Below are positions 29,027-37,402 of a DNA stretch of 64,000 nucleotides, piece after piece (position 1 is the first letter of the stretch; every line of letters begins with the position of its first letter). The notes below the pieces were generated by a model, which was given only the letters and a program-made list of their open reading frames with translations, did not search any database and had not been told where the DNA came from. Source of the DNA: Pseudomonas sp. R5-89-07 (GTDB lineage Bacteria; Pseudomonadota; Gammaproteobacteria; Pseudomonadales; Pseudomonadaceae); NCBI RefSeq assembly GCF_003851685.1, contig NZ_CP027727.1, positions 5,704,001 through 5,768,000 of the forward strand, written 5' to 3'. Both the position numbers and the translations under genes were made by a program.

Positions 29027-30242
29027 GCCGGCTTCTGCAGCAGTAAAGGCCGATCACGCTGAGCCCGCTGTAGCTCACCAGGGCCAGCCAGCCCAGGTGG
29101 CTGTCGGGCCACAGCCCGACCCACGGGGCCAGCCCTACCAAAGGCACGTTCAGCCCCAGGCGCAGGCATTCTACCTTCAGCGCCCAAGGGCGATTCTCCA
29201 GCGCGACCCCTAGTGTGAACAGCCCCAGCGCCATCATGCCCCAGCCCAGGATCAGCGCGGCCGTCGGCAGACGTTCGCCGAAATTCATCAGGTAGCTACC
29301 AAACCCCACATAAACCATGAACTGCAAAGCGACATACACCTGTTGGCGTGTATCCAGCGGCACTTCAAATTTGCGGAACTGGGCCAAGTCTGGCTTGGCC
29401 ATCGGGTATCTGGCTTTCACGTCTGCGGGGCGCCAGCCCGTGCGCATGAACCAGATGCGCAGCTTGTCCCAGTGGCTTTCAGTACGGCGGGCATCGCTCC
29501 ACAACTGTGCATAAAACTGCAGGTTCGCCCACAGCGGATTCCAGCTGGCCAGGGGCGTTGTCACGCCGAAGACCACTGGTTCGTTGTCGTCTTCCTCCTG
29601 GAAGGTGCCGAACAGGCGATCCCAAAAAATGAACACCCCGCCATAGTTGCGATCCATGTAGAGGGCGTTCTGTGCGTGGTGAGCGCGGTGATTGGACGGT
29701 GTGACGAAGAACCACTCGAACCAGCCGAGCTTGGGCACGTGACGGGTATGTACCCAGAATTGATACAACAGGTTGAGCGACGCCACGCTGATGAACACCA
29801 CCAAAGGCACACCGAGCACGGCCAGCGGCAGGTAGAAGATCCAACTCAGCAAGAAGCCAGTGCTGGTCTGACGCAACGCGGTGGTGAGGTTGTAATCCTC
29901 GCTCTGGTGGTGCACCGAGTGCGCGGCCCACAGGATGTTGCGCTCATGCCCCAGGCGATGCAGCCAGTAGTAGCAGAAATCATAGAACACAAAGGCGAAT
30001 ACCCAGGTCCACACGCTCTGGGGCGACAGCTCGATCAACGCCAGATGCTTGAGGGCGAACGCATAGGTGAGCACGCCCACACCTTTGGTCAGCAACCCAG
30101 TCGTGGTAGACAGCACGCCGGTGCTGAGGCTGTTGATAGCATCGGCCACTCGATAGTTGCGTTCACCGCGCCAGCGGTCGGCCAGCAGCTCAACCACAAT
30201 CAAGGCAATGAAAAACGGCACCGCGTAAGGCACGAAGTCCAT
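29007..30242 (-). CDS. Sterol desaturase / fatty-acid hydroxylase family membrane protein
   Basis: 411 aa. Multiple membrane helices frame the di-iron histidine boxes HRLGH (95-99), HSVHH (108-112) and HRAHH further on. The family hydroxylates or desaturates lipids at a membrane di-iron centre using oxygen. The substrate in Pseudomonas is not known. The C-terminal ~130 residues are hydrophobic and extend beyond the catalytic core, which is longer than minimal family members. Confidence 0.85.
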   Translation of the reverse strand: MDFVPYAVPFFIALIVVELLADRWRGERNYRVADAINSLSTGVLSTTTGLLTKGVGVLTYAFALKHLALIELSPQSVWTWVFAFVFYDFCYYWLHRLGHERNILWAAHSVHHQSEDYNLTTALRQTSTGFLLSWIFYLPLAVLGVPLVVFISVASLNLLYQFWVHTRHVPKLGWFEWFFVTPSNHRAHHAQNALYMDRNYGGVFIFWDRLFGTFQEEDDNEPVVFGVTTPLASWNPLWANLQFYAQLWSDARRTESHWDKLRIWFMRTGWRPADVKARYPMAKPDLAQFRKFEVPLDTRQQVYVALQFMVYVGFGSYLMNFGERLPTAALILGWGMMALGLFTLGVALENRPWALKVECLRLGLNVPLVGLAPWVGLWPDSHLGWLALVSYSGLSVIGLYCCRSRLIRLAS

Positions 30243-30356
30243 GGGCTAGTCCGGTCTATTTTTGTTACATCAGATTAGGTGCAGTCACATCAGATCCCAT
30301 TGGCAACAGGTTACAAATTAGTAGACATTTAACGCCATGAATCAGGAGAAATGCCC

Positions 30357-31022
30357 ATGAGCAAAAAGATTGCAGTGATCCTTTCCGGCTGTGGCGTGTA
30401 CGACGGTGCAGAAATCCATGAAAGCGTGATTACCCTGCTGCGCCTGGATCAGCGCGGCGCGCAGGTTGAGTGTTTTGCGCCAGACGTAGCGCAATTGCAC
30501 GTGATCAACCATCTCACTGGCGAAGAAATGCCTGAGTCGCGCAATGTATTGGTGGAGTCAGCGCGCATCGCCCGCGGCGCGGTGAAGGCCATCAGTGAGG
30601 CCAGCGCTGCAGACTTCGATGCGTTGATTGTGCCCGGGGGGTTTGGCGCGGCGAAGAACCTGTCGAATTTCGCAGTGGAAGGCGCCGGCTGCAGCGTCAA
30701 CCCGCAGGTCCTGGAATTGGCAGAAGCCTTTGCCGAAGCCGGCAAGCCCGTGGGGCTGATCTGCATTTCCCCGGCCCTGGCCGCAAAAATCTACGGCCCA
30801 GGCGTGACCTGCACCATCGGCAACGACCCCGACACCGCAGCGGCGTTAGACAAAATGGGCGCTACCCATCAGGAATGCACCGTGGAGGATATCGTCGAGG
30901 ACAAGGCGCGCAAGCTGGTGAGTACACCGGCCTATATGCTGGGTAAGAACATCAGTGAAGTGGCGTCGGGGATCAACAAACTCGTGGACCGGGTGTTGGA
31001 GCTGACCCACGAGAACGACTAA
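30357..31022 (+). CDS. elbB: Isoprenoid biosynthesis glyoxalase ElbB (DJ-1/PfpI superfamily)
   Basis: 221 aa. The N-terminus KKIAVILSGCGVYDGAEIHE and the nucleophile-elbow cysteine C136 in GLICISPA identify ElbB, with PGGFGAAKNL also conserved. The family has weak glyoxalase activity, and its link to isoprenoid synthesis is genetic. The ATG at 30357 is preferred because it is 8 bases from AGGAG; the in-frame ATG two codons upstream is too close to it. Confidence 0.92.
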   Translation: MSKKIAVILSGCGVYDGAEIHESVITLLRLDQRGAQVECFAPDVAQLHVINHLTGEEMPESRNVLVESARIARGAVKAISEASAADFDALIVPGGFGAAKNLSNFAVEGAGCSVNPQVLELAEAFAEAGKPVGLICISPALAAKIYGPGVTCTIGNDPDTAAALDKMGATHQECTVEDIVEDKARKLVSTPAYMLGKNISEVASGINKLVDRVLELTHEND

Positions 31023-31033
31023 CGTCCTCTTTC

Positions 31034-31133
31034 TGTAGGAGCGAGCTTGCTCGCGAAAAACCTGAGAACGCCGTGTTCATCCCCAGTGCCCGCGTCATCG
31101 TTGACGTTCTTCGCGAGCAAGCTCGCTCCTACA
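31034..31133. repeat. REPIN, GTAGGAGCGAGCTTGCTCGCGA type
   Basis: GTAGGAGCGAGCTTGCTCGC at the left and its inverse at the right flank a roughly 55-base centre. This is a different REP family from the GTGGGAGGGGGC type. Its right edge supplies the TAG stop codon of the downstream YaiI-family gene. Confidence 0.9.
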
Positions 31134-31584
31134 AAGGCTTCATCAAACGGGTAAGCAGGCGGTCCAGCGCGTTGGCAAACGCCTGTTTGTCCTTCTCGCT
31201 GTACGGCGGCGGCCCACCACCCATCTGGCCTTGCTCGCGCAGGTCGGTGAACAGGTTGCGCACCGCCAGCCGCTCACTCATGTTCGCCGGACTGAACTCT
31301 TTGCCGCGCGGGTCGAGGGCCGTAACGCCCTTCTTGACCAGGCGGTCGGCCAAAGGCACATCGCTGCAGATCACCAACTCGCCGGGCACGGCGTGCTCCA
31401 CCAGATAGTCATCCGCCGCATCGGGGCCGCTGGGCACCACGATCAGCTTCACACAGGCAAAGCCGGGCTTGATCTGGCTCTGGCCCGCCACCAGCACCAC
31501 TTCAAATTGGCGCTTGAGGGCGAATTTAACCACCTGATCCTTGGCGGCCCGAGGGCAGGCGTCCGCGTCGATCCAGACCCGCAT
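31129..31584 (-). CDS. YaiI/YqxD family protein (UPF0178)
   Basis: 151 aa. It begins MRVWIDADACPRAAKDQVVK, the hallmark of the YaiI/YqxD (DUF188) family, a PIN-like nuclease-fold group of unproven activity. The conserved acidic D5/D7 and the later CSDVPLADRL are present. The gene starts 2 bases after the FTR1 fusion stop on the same strand, so they are probably cotranscribed. The final stop codon lies within a REPIN, so the last residues may vary between strains. Confidence 0.88.
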   Translation of the reverse strand: MRVWIDADACPRAAKDQVVKFALKRQFEVVLVAGQSQIKPGFACVKLIVVPSGPDAADDYLVEHAVPGELVICSDVPLADRLVKKGVTALDPRGKEFSPANMSERLAVRNLFTDLREQGQMGGGPPPYSEKDKQAFANALDRLLTRLMKPL

Positions 31585-31586
31585 GC

Positions 31587-33482
31587 CTACGCCGCCACTC
31601 GCTGCTTCTCGGCCAAGCGACTGCGCCCATACAGCACCACAATCGCCAGGATCGCCACGGCCTGCGCACTCAACGAATACGCATCGGCGTGGATACCCAG
31701 CCAGTCGAAGTCAAAGAACGCCACCGGCCGCGTGCCGAAGATGCCCGCCTCTTGCAGCGCCTTGACGCCATGCCCGGCGAACACCACCGACAGCGCACAC
31801 AGCAGCGCAGCGTTGATGCCGAAGAACAGCGCCAGCGGCAATTTGGCCGAGCCGCGCAGAATCACCCAGGCCAGGCCCACCAGCAGCACCAAGGCGGTGG
31901 CACCACCGGCCAGGACCGCGTTATGCCCGGCCGGGCCGGCTTGCAGCCACAGGGTTTCGTAGAACAGGATCACTTCGAACAGCTCGCGGTACACCGAGAA
32001 GAAGGCCAGCAGCGCAAAACCAAAGCGCCCGCCGCCGCCCACCAGGCTGCTCTTGATGTAGTCCTGCCAGGCTGCCGCGTGACGTCGGTCGTGCATCCAC
32101 ACACCGAGCCAAAGCACCATCACGCTGGCAAACAGCGCCGTGCAGCCTTCAAGCAGTTCACGCTGGGCACCGCTGACGTCAATCACGTAGGCCGCCAGCG
32201 CCCAGGTGGCCAAGCCAGCCAACAGCGCCAGACCCCAGCCGGCGTTGACGCTGCGCACCGCCGATTGCTGGCCGGTGTTACGCAGGAAAGCCAGGATCGC
32301 GGCCAGTACCAGGATCGCTTCCAGGCCTTCGCGCAGCAGGATCAGCAAGCCGGAGATGTAGCTCAACGACCAGCTCAGGCCATCGCCGCCCAGCAACCCT
32401 GCGGACTCGCTGAGCTTGCCCTTGGCCGCATCCAGGCGCTGCTGCACCTGTTCGATTGGCAGACCGTCCTGCAACGACTGCCGGTAGGCCATCAGCGCCT
32501 TCTCGGTGTCTTTGCGCACATTGGCGTCGACGTTATCCAGCGAGCTTTCCACCAGCTCGAAGCCTTCCAGATAAGCGGCTACGGACAGGTCATAGGCTTG
32601 TTCGTGGTCACCGTTACGGAACGCGGCCAGGCTTTTGTCCAGGGTGGCGGCGGTGTAGTCGAGCAACTGCGCCGGGCCACGCTTGACCTGCGGCGGTTGC
32701 GCGCGCTGGGCGCGGAAGGTCGCCGCTGCCGCCGGGCCGTCTGTGGCCAGCACTTCGTTGGGCGTTTGACGTGCCAGGTCGGCCAGGTTGAAGGTTTGTT
32801 CACTTTTGGGCGCAGCCTGCGCAGCCGTGAAACCTGCGATGTAGGTGGCGAGGTCCCAGCGCTGACGGTCATCCAACTGGTCGGCAAAGGACGGCATGTC
32901 AGTGCCTTCGACACCCAGGCCCAAAGTGTTGTAGATCGCATAGAGGCTCAGGCGATCCAGGCGCGTGGCATCGCGCAGGTTAGCGGGCGCCGGGGTCATG
33001 CCCATGCCGGCTGGGCCGTCACCAGCGCCCGCCGTGCCGTGGCACACCGAACAATGCTGGGCGTACAGCGGCGCACCGCGCGTGGGATCGGGCGTGATGG
33101 CCGGCGCTTGGCTGACTTCATACGCCACCGCCAGCTTGGCACCCAACTGACGGGCCTGGTGGGCGACGCCTGCGCCGTCTGCATGGGCGGTGACTGCCGC
33201 GAGCAACTCACCGACGCCCTTTATCAACTCAACGCGCTCGGGCTTTTCCGGCAGTTGCGCGACCAACCCCTGCAACACCCCTAGAAACTCCACCTGCTCA
33301 CGAAATTCCGATTCGTCCACCACCTTGCCCGCTTCCACCGTTGGTGGATAGTCGGCGCCAATATAGTCCAGCAGATGCAGAGCCTGGGGCGCGCCTTCGG
33401 CCGTCGCGGCCAACAGATTGAAGCTGCACGACATCAACACCGGCAGCATCAGCCAGGCGAGAAAACGCAAGGGGGCAGTCAT
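31587..33482 (-). CDS. Cytochrome c / FTR1 iron permease fusion
   Basis: 631 aa. A signal peptide (to about residue 26) is followed by a c-type cytochrome domain with heme motif C144-SVC147-H148 and likely distal ligand M196 (GTDMPSF). A helical linker (about 275-365) leads to an FTR1-type membrane domain of about seven helices. Three R-E-x-x-E motifs occur in the membrane part: REGLE 384-388, RELLE about 442-446 and RELFE 500-504. FTR1 permeases import Fe(III) after oxidation of Fe(II). The fused heme domain could provide the redox step, which is inference. Confidence 0.88.
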   Translation of the reverse strand: MTAPLRFLAWLMLPVLMSCSFNLLAATAEGAPQALHLLDYIGADYPPTVEAGKVVDESEFREQVEFLGVLQGLVAQLPEKPERVELIKGVGELLAAVTAHADGAGVAHQARQLGAKLAVAYEVSQAPAITPDPTRGAPLYAQHCSVCHGTAGAGDGPAGMGMTPAPANLRDATRLDRLSLYAIYNTLGLGVEGTDMPSFADQLDDRQRWDLATYIAGFTAAQAAPKSEQTFNLADLARQTPNEVLATDGPAAAATFRAQRAQPPQVKRGPAQLLDYTAATLDKSLAAFRNGDHEQAYDLSVAAYLEGFELVESSLDNVDANVRKDTEKALMAYRQSLQDGLPIEQVQQRLDAAKGKLSESAGLLGGDGLSWSLSYISGLLILLREGLEAILVLAAILAFLRNTGQQSAVRSVNAGWGLALLAGLATWALAAYVIDVSGAQRELLEGCTALFASVMVLWLGVWMHDRRHAAAWQDYIKSSLVGGGGRFGFALLAFFSVYRELFEVILFYETLWLQAGPAGHNAVLAGGATALVLLVGLAWVILRGSAKLPLALFFGINAALLCALSVVFAGHGVKALQEAGIFGTRPVAFFDFDWLGIHADAYSLSAQAVAILAIVVLYGRSRLAEKQRVAA

Positions 33483-33572
33483 GAATGAATCTCAAGTGGA
33501 AATACGAAGTAACACTATTGTTGAGCTTTAACGGATTTGACTCAAGGTGTTATTTCGTGACGCCAAAAAACT

Positions 33573-33667
33573 AATGTGGGAGGGGGCTTGCTCCCGATAG
33601 CGGTGGTTCAGCTAGAGATGAGCTGACTGATACCCCGCTATCGGGAGCAAGCCCCCTCCCACATTTT
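33573..33667. repeat. REPIN upstream of the FTR1 fusion
   Basis: A TGTGGGAGGGGGCTTGCTCC unit and its inverse flank a palindromic centre (GCTAGAGATGAGCTGAC). It lies between the FTR1 start and the LysE-family stop. Both copies carry the same C-to-T/G-to-A compensating change (GCTCCCGAT/ATCGGGAGC), preserving pairing. Confidence 0.9.
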
Positions 33668-33683
33668 GATCCGGTTTCGTCAA

Positions 33684-34316
33684 TTACGCCGTGGCGCGAT
33701 GCAGGCTGGCGAGGAACCCAGCAGCGCCGACGAACAACCCGGCAAACGTGCGGTTTACGCGCTTCTGCTGTTTGGGCGAGCGCAGCAGGCGCAGGACTTT
33801 GGAGGCCAATCCCGTGTAACCGGCCATCACGATCATATCGACGCTGATCATCGTTGCCCCAATGATCAGGTATTGGATCGCCAACGGCGCCTGTGGGTTT
33901 ACGAACTGCGGCAACACCGCGAGCATGAACACCAGCGCCTTGGGGTTGCTGGCATTGACCAGGAAACCACGGAACATCATCGCCATCGGTTTGCCGATCG
34001 GACGTACTGCGCCCTCATCGGTCATGTCCATCGGCAAGGCGCGCCATTGCTTGACGGCCAGGTATACCAGGTACGCCACTCCAAACCATTTGATCGCATA
34101 AAACGCGGTCGACGATGTCGCCAGGATGGCACCCAGGCCACCCGCCACCACGGCAATCTGCATCGCCAGACCCAGTTGCAGGCCAATGGCGTTCCAGTAG
34201 CCGCGTACAAAACCGTATTGCAGCCCGCTGGACATCGAGGCGATGGCGCCGGCACCGGGGGAAAGGGAGATGATCCAGCTGGCCAGGAAAAAGGCCAGCC
34301 ACGTGTCGAGTGCCAT
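33684..34316 (-). CDS. LysE/RhtB family exporter
   Basis: 210 aa inner-membrane protein with about six helices. The family signature SLSPGAGAIASMSSGLQYG is at residues about 17-35, and NPKALVF sits in the central loop. Members export amino acids or homoserine lactone-like compounds using the proton gradient. The substrate is not deducible here. Confidence 0.88.
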   Translation of the reverse strand: MALDTWLAFFLASWIISLSPGAGAIASMSSGLQYGFVRGYWNAIGLQLGLAMQIAVVAGGLGAILATSSTAFYAIKWFGVAYLVYLAVKQWRALPMDMTDEGAVRPIGKPMAMMFRGFLVNASNPKALVFMLAVLPQFVNPQAPLAIQYLIIGATMISVDMIVMAGYTGLASKVLRLLRSPKQQKRVNRTFAGLFVGAAGFLASLHRATA

Positions 34317-34404
34317 TGCACACCTCGGGAGGGAATTTGCGATTGTGCCTTAAGCTAACTCCACCGACCGAAGGCTGGCTATAAATTTTTAAACCGGATG
34401 ATTT

Positions 34405-34977
34405 CTAATGGTCGCCAGGGAACACATGCGTACCGGGCCAACGCCGAACCGAGCGCTGGAAAAACAAGCTGTTGGGCACTTGCACCATCGCGCTGTCAGT
34501 GCCGGCCTCCTGCACCTCGATCAGCGTGGTATAGAGCAGATTGATCGCCACGACGCGCCCTTTCACACCAGGTTTGTCGACGGTGTCCACCAGCTCGACA
34601 ATGTCGCCGAGGCGAAACGGCCCCACGGTAAAGATCAAAATGGCGCACAACAGATTGGACAGCACGGACCACATGGCGAAGAACGCCACTGCCGCTACTG
34701 CCACGAACCCTGACAGCGCCGTCCACAGCACCGTAGCCGATACGCCCAGGCGACCCAACACGAAGATCAGCGCGCTGCCCATGATCAGCCAGCGCAGGCC
34801 ACCGCGCAGCGGCATCAGCAATTGTGGCGGGAGCGGGTAGCGCTGACCCAGACGGGTCAAGCCCTTGGCGACAAAACGCTGGGCAAGGTAGCCGGCCAGC
34901 AGGATCAGCAGGATCTGCACGCCGATCCATACAGGCTCGATCCATTGCGCCGGCAAAGGCAGTTGCAACGCTTCCAT
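34405..34977 (-). CDS. Small MscS-family mechanosensitive channel
   Basis: 190 aa. Two or three membrane helices are followed by the MscS pore/beta-domain segment (FFAMWSVLSNLLCAILIF, then TVGPFRLGDIVELVD) and a short beta domain ending at PNSLFFQRSVRRW. It lacks the large C-terminal vestibule domain of E. coli MscS (286 aa), placing it among the minimal members. The ATG overlaps the ABC-F stop by one base (TGATG), so its translation is coupled to that gene. Confidence 0.82.
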   Translation of the reverse strand: MEALQLPLPAQWIEPVWIGVQILLILLAGYLAQRFVAKGLTRLGQRYPLPPQLLMPLRGGLRWLIMGSALIFVLGRLGVSATVLWTALSGFVAVAAVAFFAMWSVLSNLLCAILIFTVGPFRLGDIVELVDTVDKPGVKGRVVAINLLYTTLIEVQEAGTDSAMVQVPNSLFFQRSVRRWPGTHVFPGDH

Positions 34978-36887
34978 CAGGACAGCGCCTCCAGCTCCGC
35001 TTGCAGGCTTTCAAGCAGTTCGAGGGCTTCCATCCAGGATTCCTCCAGCTGCCCTTCACGCACCTTGAGCCTGGCCTGCTCGGCCAGCAAGTCGCGCAAT
35101 TCATCCTTGCGTGCCGCCTCATACACGGCGCTGTCGCCCAGGCTGGTTTCGATCTTGGCCAGGCGCTCATGCACCTTGCCCAGCTCGGCCTCCAGCTTGT
35201 CGGCTTCACGCTTGTGCGGCGCCAACTGCTGACGCAGTGCCGCGGCGGCCTGGCGTTGGGCTTTCTTGTCGGTCTTGTCCGGGTTGACCGGCGTGTTGCT
35301 GGCCGGCGCATTGCGCAGACGGTAGTCGGTCAGCCAGCGCGCGTAGTCGTCCAGGTCGCCGTCGAACTCCTCGACCTTGCCGTCAGCCACCAGCAGGAAG
35401 TTATCGGTGGTGCTCTTGAGCAAGTGGCGATCGTGGGACACCACCAGTACCGCACCGCTGAATTCCTGCAGGGCCATGGTCAGCGCCAGGCGCATTTCCA
35501 GGTCCAGGTGGTTGGTCGGTTCGTCGAGCAGCAGCAGGTTCGGGCGGTCCCAGGCGATCAGGGCCAGGGCCAGTCGGGCCTTTTCGCCGCCGGAAAAATT
35601 CAGCACCGGCTCATCGATACGCGCGCCACGGAAGTCGAAACCACCGAGGAAATCACGCAGGGTCTGTTCGCGCTCGGTGGGCGCCAGGCGCTGCAGGTGC
35701 AACAGCGGGCTGGCTTTGGAATCCAGCGAGTCCAGTTGATGCTGGGCGAAGTAGCCCACCACGGTGTTCTCGCCACGGGTCAGGCGACCGGCCAAGGGTT
35801 CCAGTTCACCGGAGAGGTTCTTGATCAGCGTCGACTTGCCCGCGCCGTTAGGCCCCAGCAAACCGATACGCGCGCCGGGTGTGAGCTGCAGCTTGACCTT
35901 CTCCAAGATGGTCTTGTCGCCGTAACCCAGGCGGGCGTCCGACAGATCGAGCAAGGGGCTGGAGATCTTCACCGACTCACGGAAGACGAAGTCGAACGGC
36001 GAATCGACATGGGCCGCTGACAGTTCTTCCATGCGCTCCAGCGCCTTGATCCGGCTCTGGGCCTGCCGGGCCTTGGTGGCCTGGGCCTTGAACCGGGCGA
36101 TGTAGCTTTCCATGTGCGCGCGCTGCGCCTGTTGCTTCTCAAACGCTTGTTGCTGCTGGGCCAGGCGTTCGGCACGGGCGCGCTCGAAGGCGGTGTAGCC
36201 GCCACGATAGAGCGTGATTTTCTTCTGTTCGACATGGGCGATGTTGTCGACCACGGCGTCAAGGAAATCCCGGTCGTGGGAAATCAGCAACAGGGTGCCC
36301 TGGTAGCTTTTGAGGAAATCCTCCAGCCACAGGATCGCATCGAGGTCCAGGTGGTTGGTCGGTTCATCGAGCAGCAACAGGTCGGAGGGACACATCAGCG
36401 CCTGCGCCAGGTTCAGGCGCATGCGCCAGCCGCCGGAGAAGTCGGCGACCGGGCGGTCCATCTGTTCGTTGGTAAAACCCAGGCCGGCGAGCATTTTGCG
36501 GGCGCGGGCGTCGGCGGTGTAGCCGTCGGCGCTGTCCAGCTCCGAATGCAGGCGGGCTTGGGCGGCGCCGTCCTGGGCTTGTTCTGCCGCGACGAGGTCG
36601 TGTTGTACCTGGCGCAGGCGCAGGTCGCCATCGAGCACATAATCGATCGCGATGCGGTCCAGGGTGTCGATCTCCTGGCGCATATGGGCAATGCGCCAGT
36701 CGGCCGGCAGCAGGCAGTCGCCCGAATCCGGGGTCAGCTCGCCCAGCAACAGGGCGAACAAGGTGGATTTGCCGGCGCCATTGGCACCGATCAGGCCGGC
36801 TTTGTGACCGGCGTGCAGGGTCAGCTCGGCGTCTTCAAGAAGACGTTGCGGGCCACGCTGTAATGTTAGGCTTTGAAGTCGGATCAT
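34977..36887 (-). CDS. ABC-F family ATPase (Uup/YheS type)
   Basis: 636 aa with two ABC domains on one chain and no membrane segment. Walker A motifs are GANGAGKST near 34-42 and GPNGAGKST near 345. Signatures are FSGGWRMRLNLAQAL and FSGGEKARLALALI, with Walker B LLLLDEPTNHLDL twice. A charged linker joins the domains and a coiled-coil tail follows. ABC-F proteins act on the ribosome rather than in transport. The start at 36887 (MIRLQSLTLQ) is the family start; the open frame reaching 37184 has a composition unlike protein and overlaps the divergent gene. Confidence 0.93.
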   Translation of the reverse strand: MIRLQSLTLQRGPQRLLEDAELTLHAGHKAGLIGANGAGKSTLFALLLGELTPDSGDCLLPADWRIAHMRQEIDTLDRIAIDYVLDGDLRLRQVQHDLVAAEQAQDGAAQARLHSELDSADGYTADARARKMLAGLGFTNEQMDRPVADFSGGWRMRLNLAQALMCPSDLLLLDEPTNHLDLDAILWLEDFLKSYQGTLLLISHDRDFLDAVVDNIAHVEQKKITLYRGGYTAFERARAERLAQQQQAFEKQQAQRAHMESYIARFKAQATKARQAQSRIKALERMEELSAAHVDSPFDFVFRESVKISSPLLDLSDARLGYGDKTILEKVKLQLTPGARIGLLGPNGAGKSTLIKNLSGELEPLAGRLTRGENTVVGYFAQHQLDSLDSKASPLLHLQRLAPTEREQTLRDFLGGFDFRGARIDEPVLNFSGGEKARLALALIAWDRPNLLLLDEPTNHLDLEMRLALTMALQEFSGAVLVVSHDRHLLKSTTDNFLLVADGKVEEFDGDLDDYARWLTDYRLRNAPASNTPVNPDKTDKKAQRQAAAALRQQLAPHKREADKLEAELGKVHERLAKIETSLGDSAVYEAARKDELRDLLAEQARLKVREGQLEESWMEALELLESLQAELEALS

Positions 36888-36937
36888 AATGGCGGCGGAG
36901 TCTACCAGCTTCGTTGACCGCTGGCTTGGGTGTGAAT

Positions 36938-37402
36938 ATGTGCGCTGACCTGTGGAGCTTTGCCCTCTCGACTTATGCCCGCCCCGGTGTGGAAGCGGCT
37001 TGCCTGCGTATGCAGGAGCAAGGCGCGGATGTATGCCTGTTGTTGTGTGGTGCGTGGTTGGAGCAACGTGGTGTGGCGCGGTTACCTGAACGCGTTGTGG
37101 CGCTGCAGCAGCTCGCGCGGCCGTGGCGCACGAACGTCGTTGAACCCTTGCGCGAGATACGCAGGCAATGGCGGGCGATGGCACAGCGGGATGCGCAATT
37201 GGCAGCGTTACGAGAGCAGATCAAGACATTGGAACTGGAAGCCGAGCGAGCCTTACTGACACGCCTGGAAGCACTGGCTCAGGCCTGGCCGACCAACGAG
37301 GTAAAGGCGCAATACGAATGGCTTGAAGGCCTGACGAGCGAAACCGTCGACCTTGACCACGACGCGCTGCAGCAGCTGCGCGTCGTGATCACCCGCACTT
37401 AG
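36938..37402 (+). CDS. TIGR02444 family protein, function unknown
   Basis: 154 aa cytoplasmic protein with the N-terminus MCADLWSFALSTYARPGVEAACL typical of this Pseudomonas/gamma-proteobacterial family, followed by a helical Arg/Gln-rich middle. The start at 36938 was chosen for homology although no strong ribosome site is seen; a TTG at 36914 is the only earlier in-frame option. It is divergent from the ABC-F gene and its stop overlaps the algP stop by 3 bases. Confidence 0.75.
   Translation: MCADLWSFALSTYARPGVEAACLRMQEQGADVCLLLCGAWLEQRGVARLPERVVALQQLARPWRTNVVEPLREIRRQWRAMAQRDAQLAALREQIKTLELEAERALLTRLEALAQAWPTNEVKAQYEWLEGLTSETVDLDHDALQQLRVVITRT

Noticed and set aside
31034..31133. Possible CRISPR-like or insertion-sequence end from paired repeats
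   Set aside because: The repeats are single inverted pairs of known REP type without regular spacing, spacers or a transposase gene.
36888..37184. Long N-terminal extension of the ABC-F protein
   Set aside because: The Arg/His/Pro-rich translation overlaps the divergent TIGR02444 gene, and the family start is at 36887.
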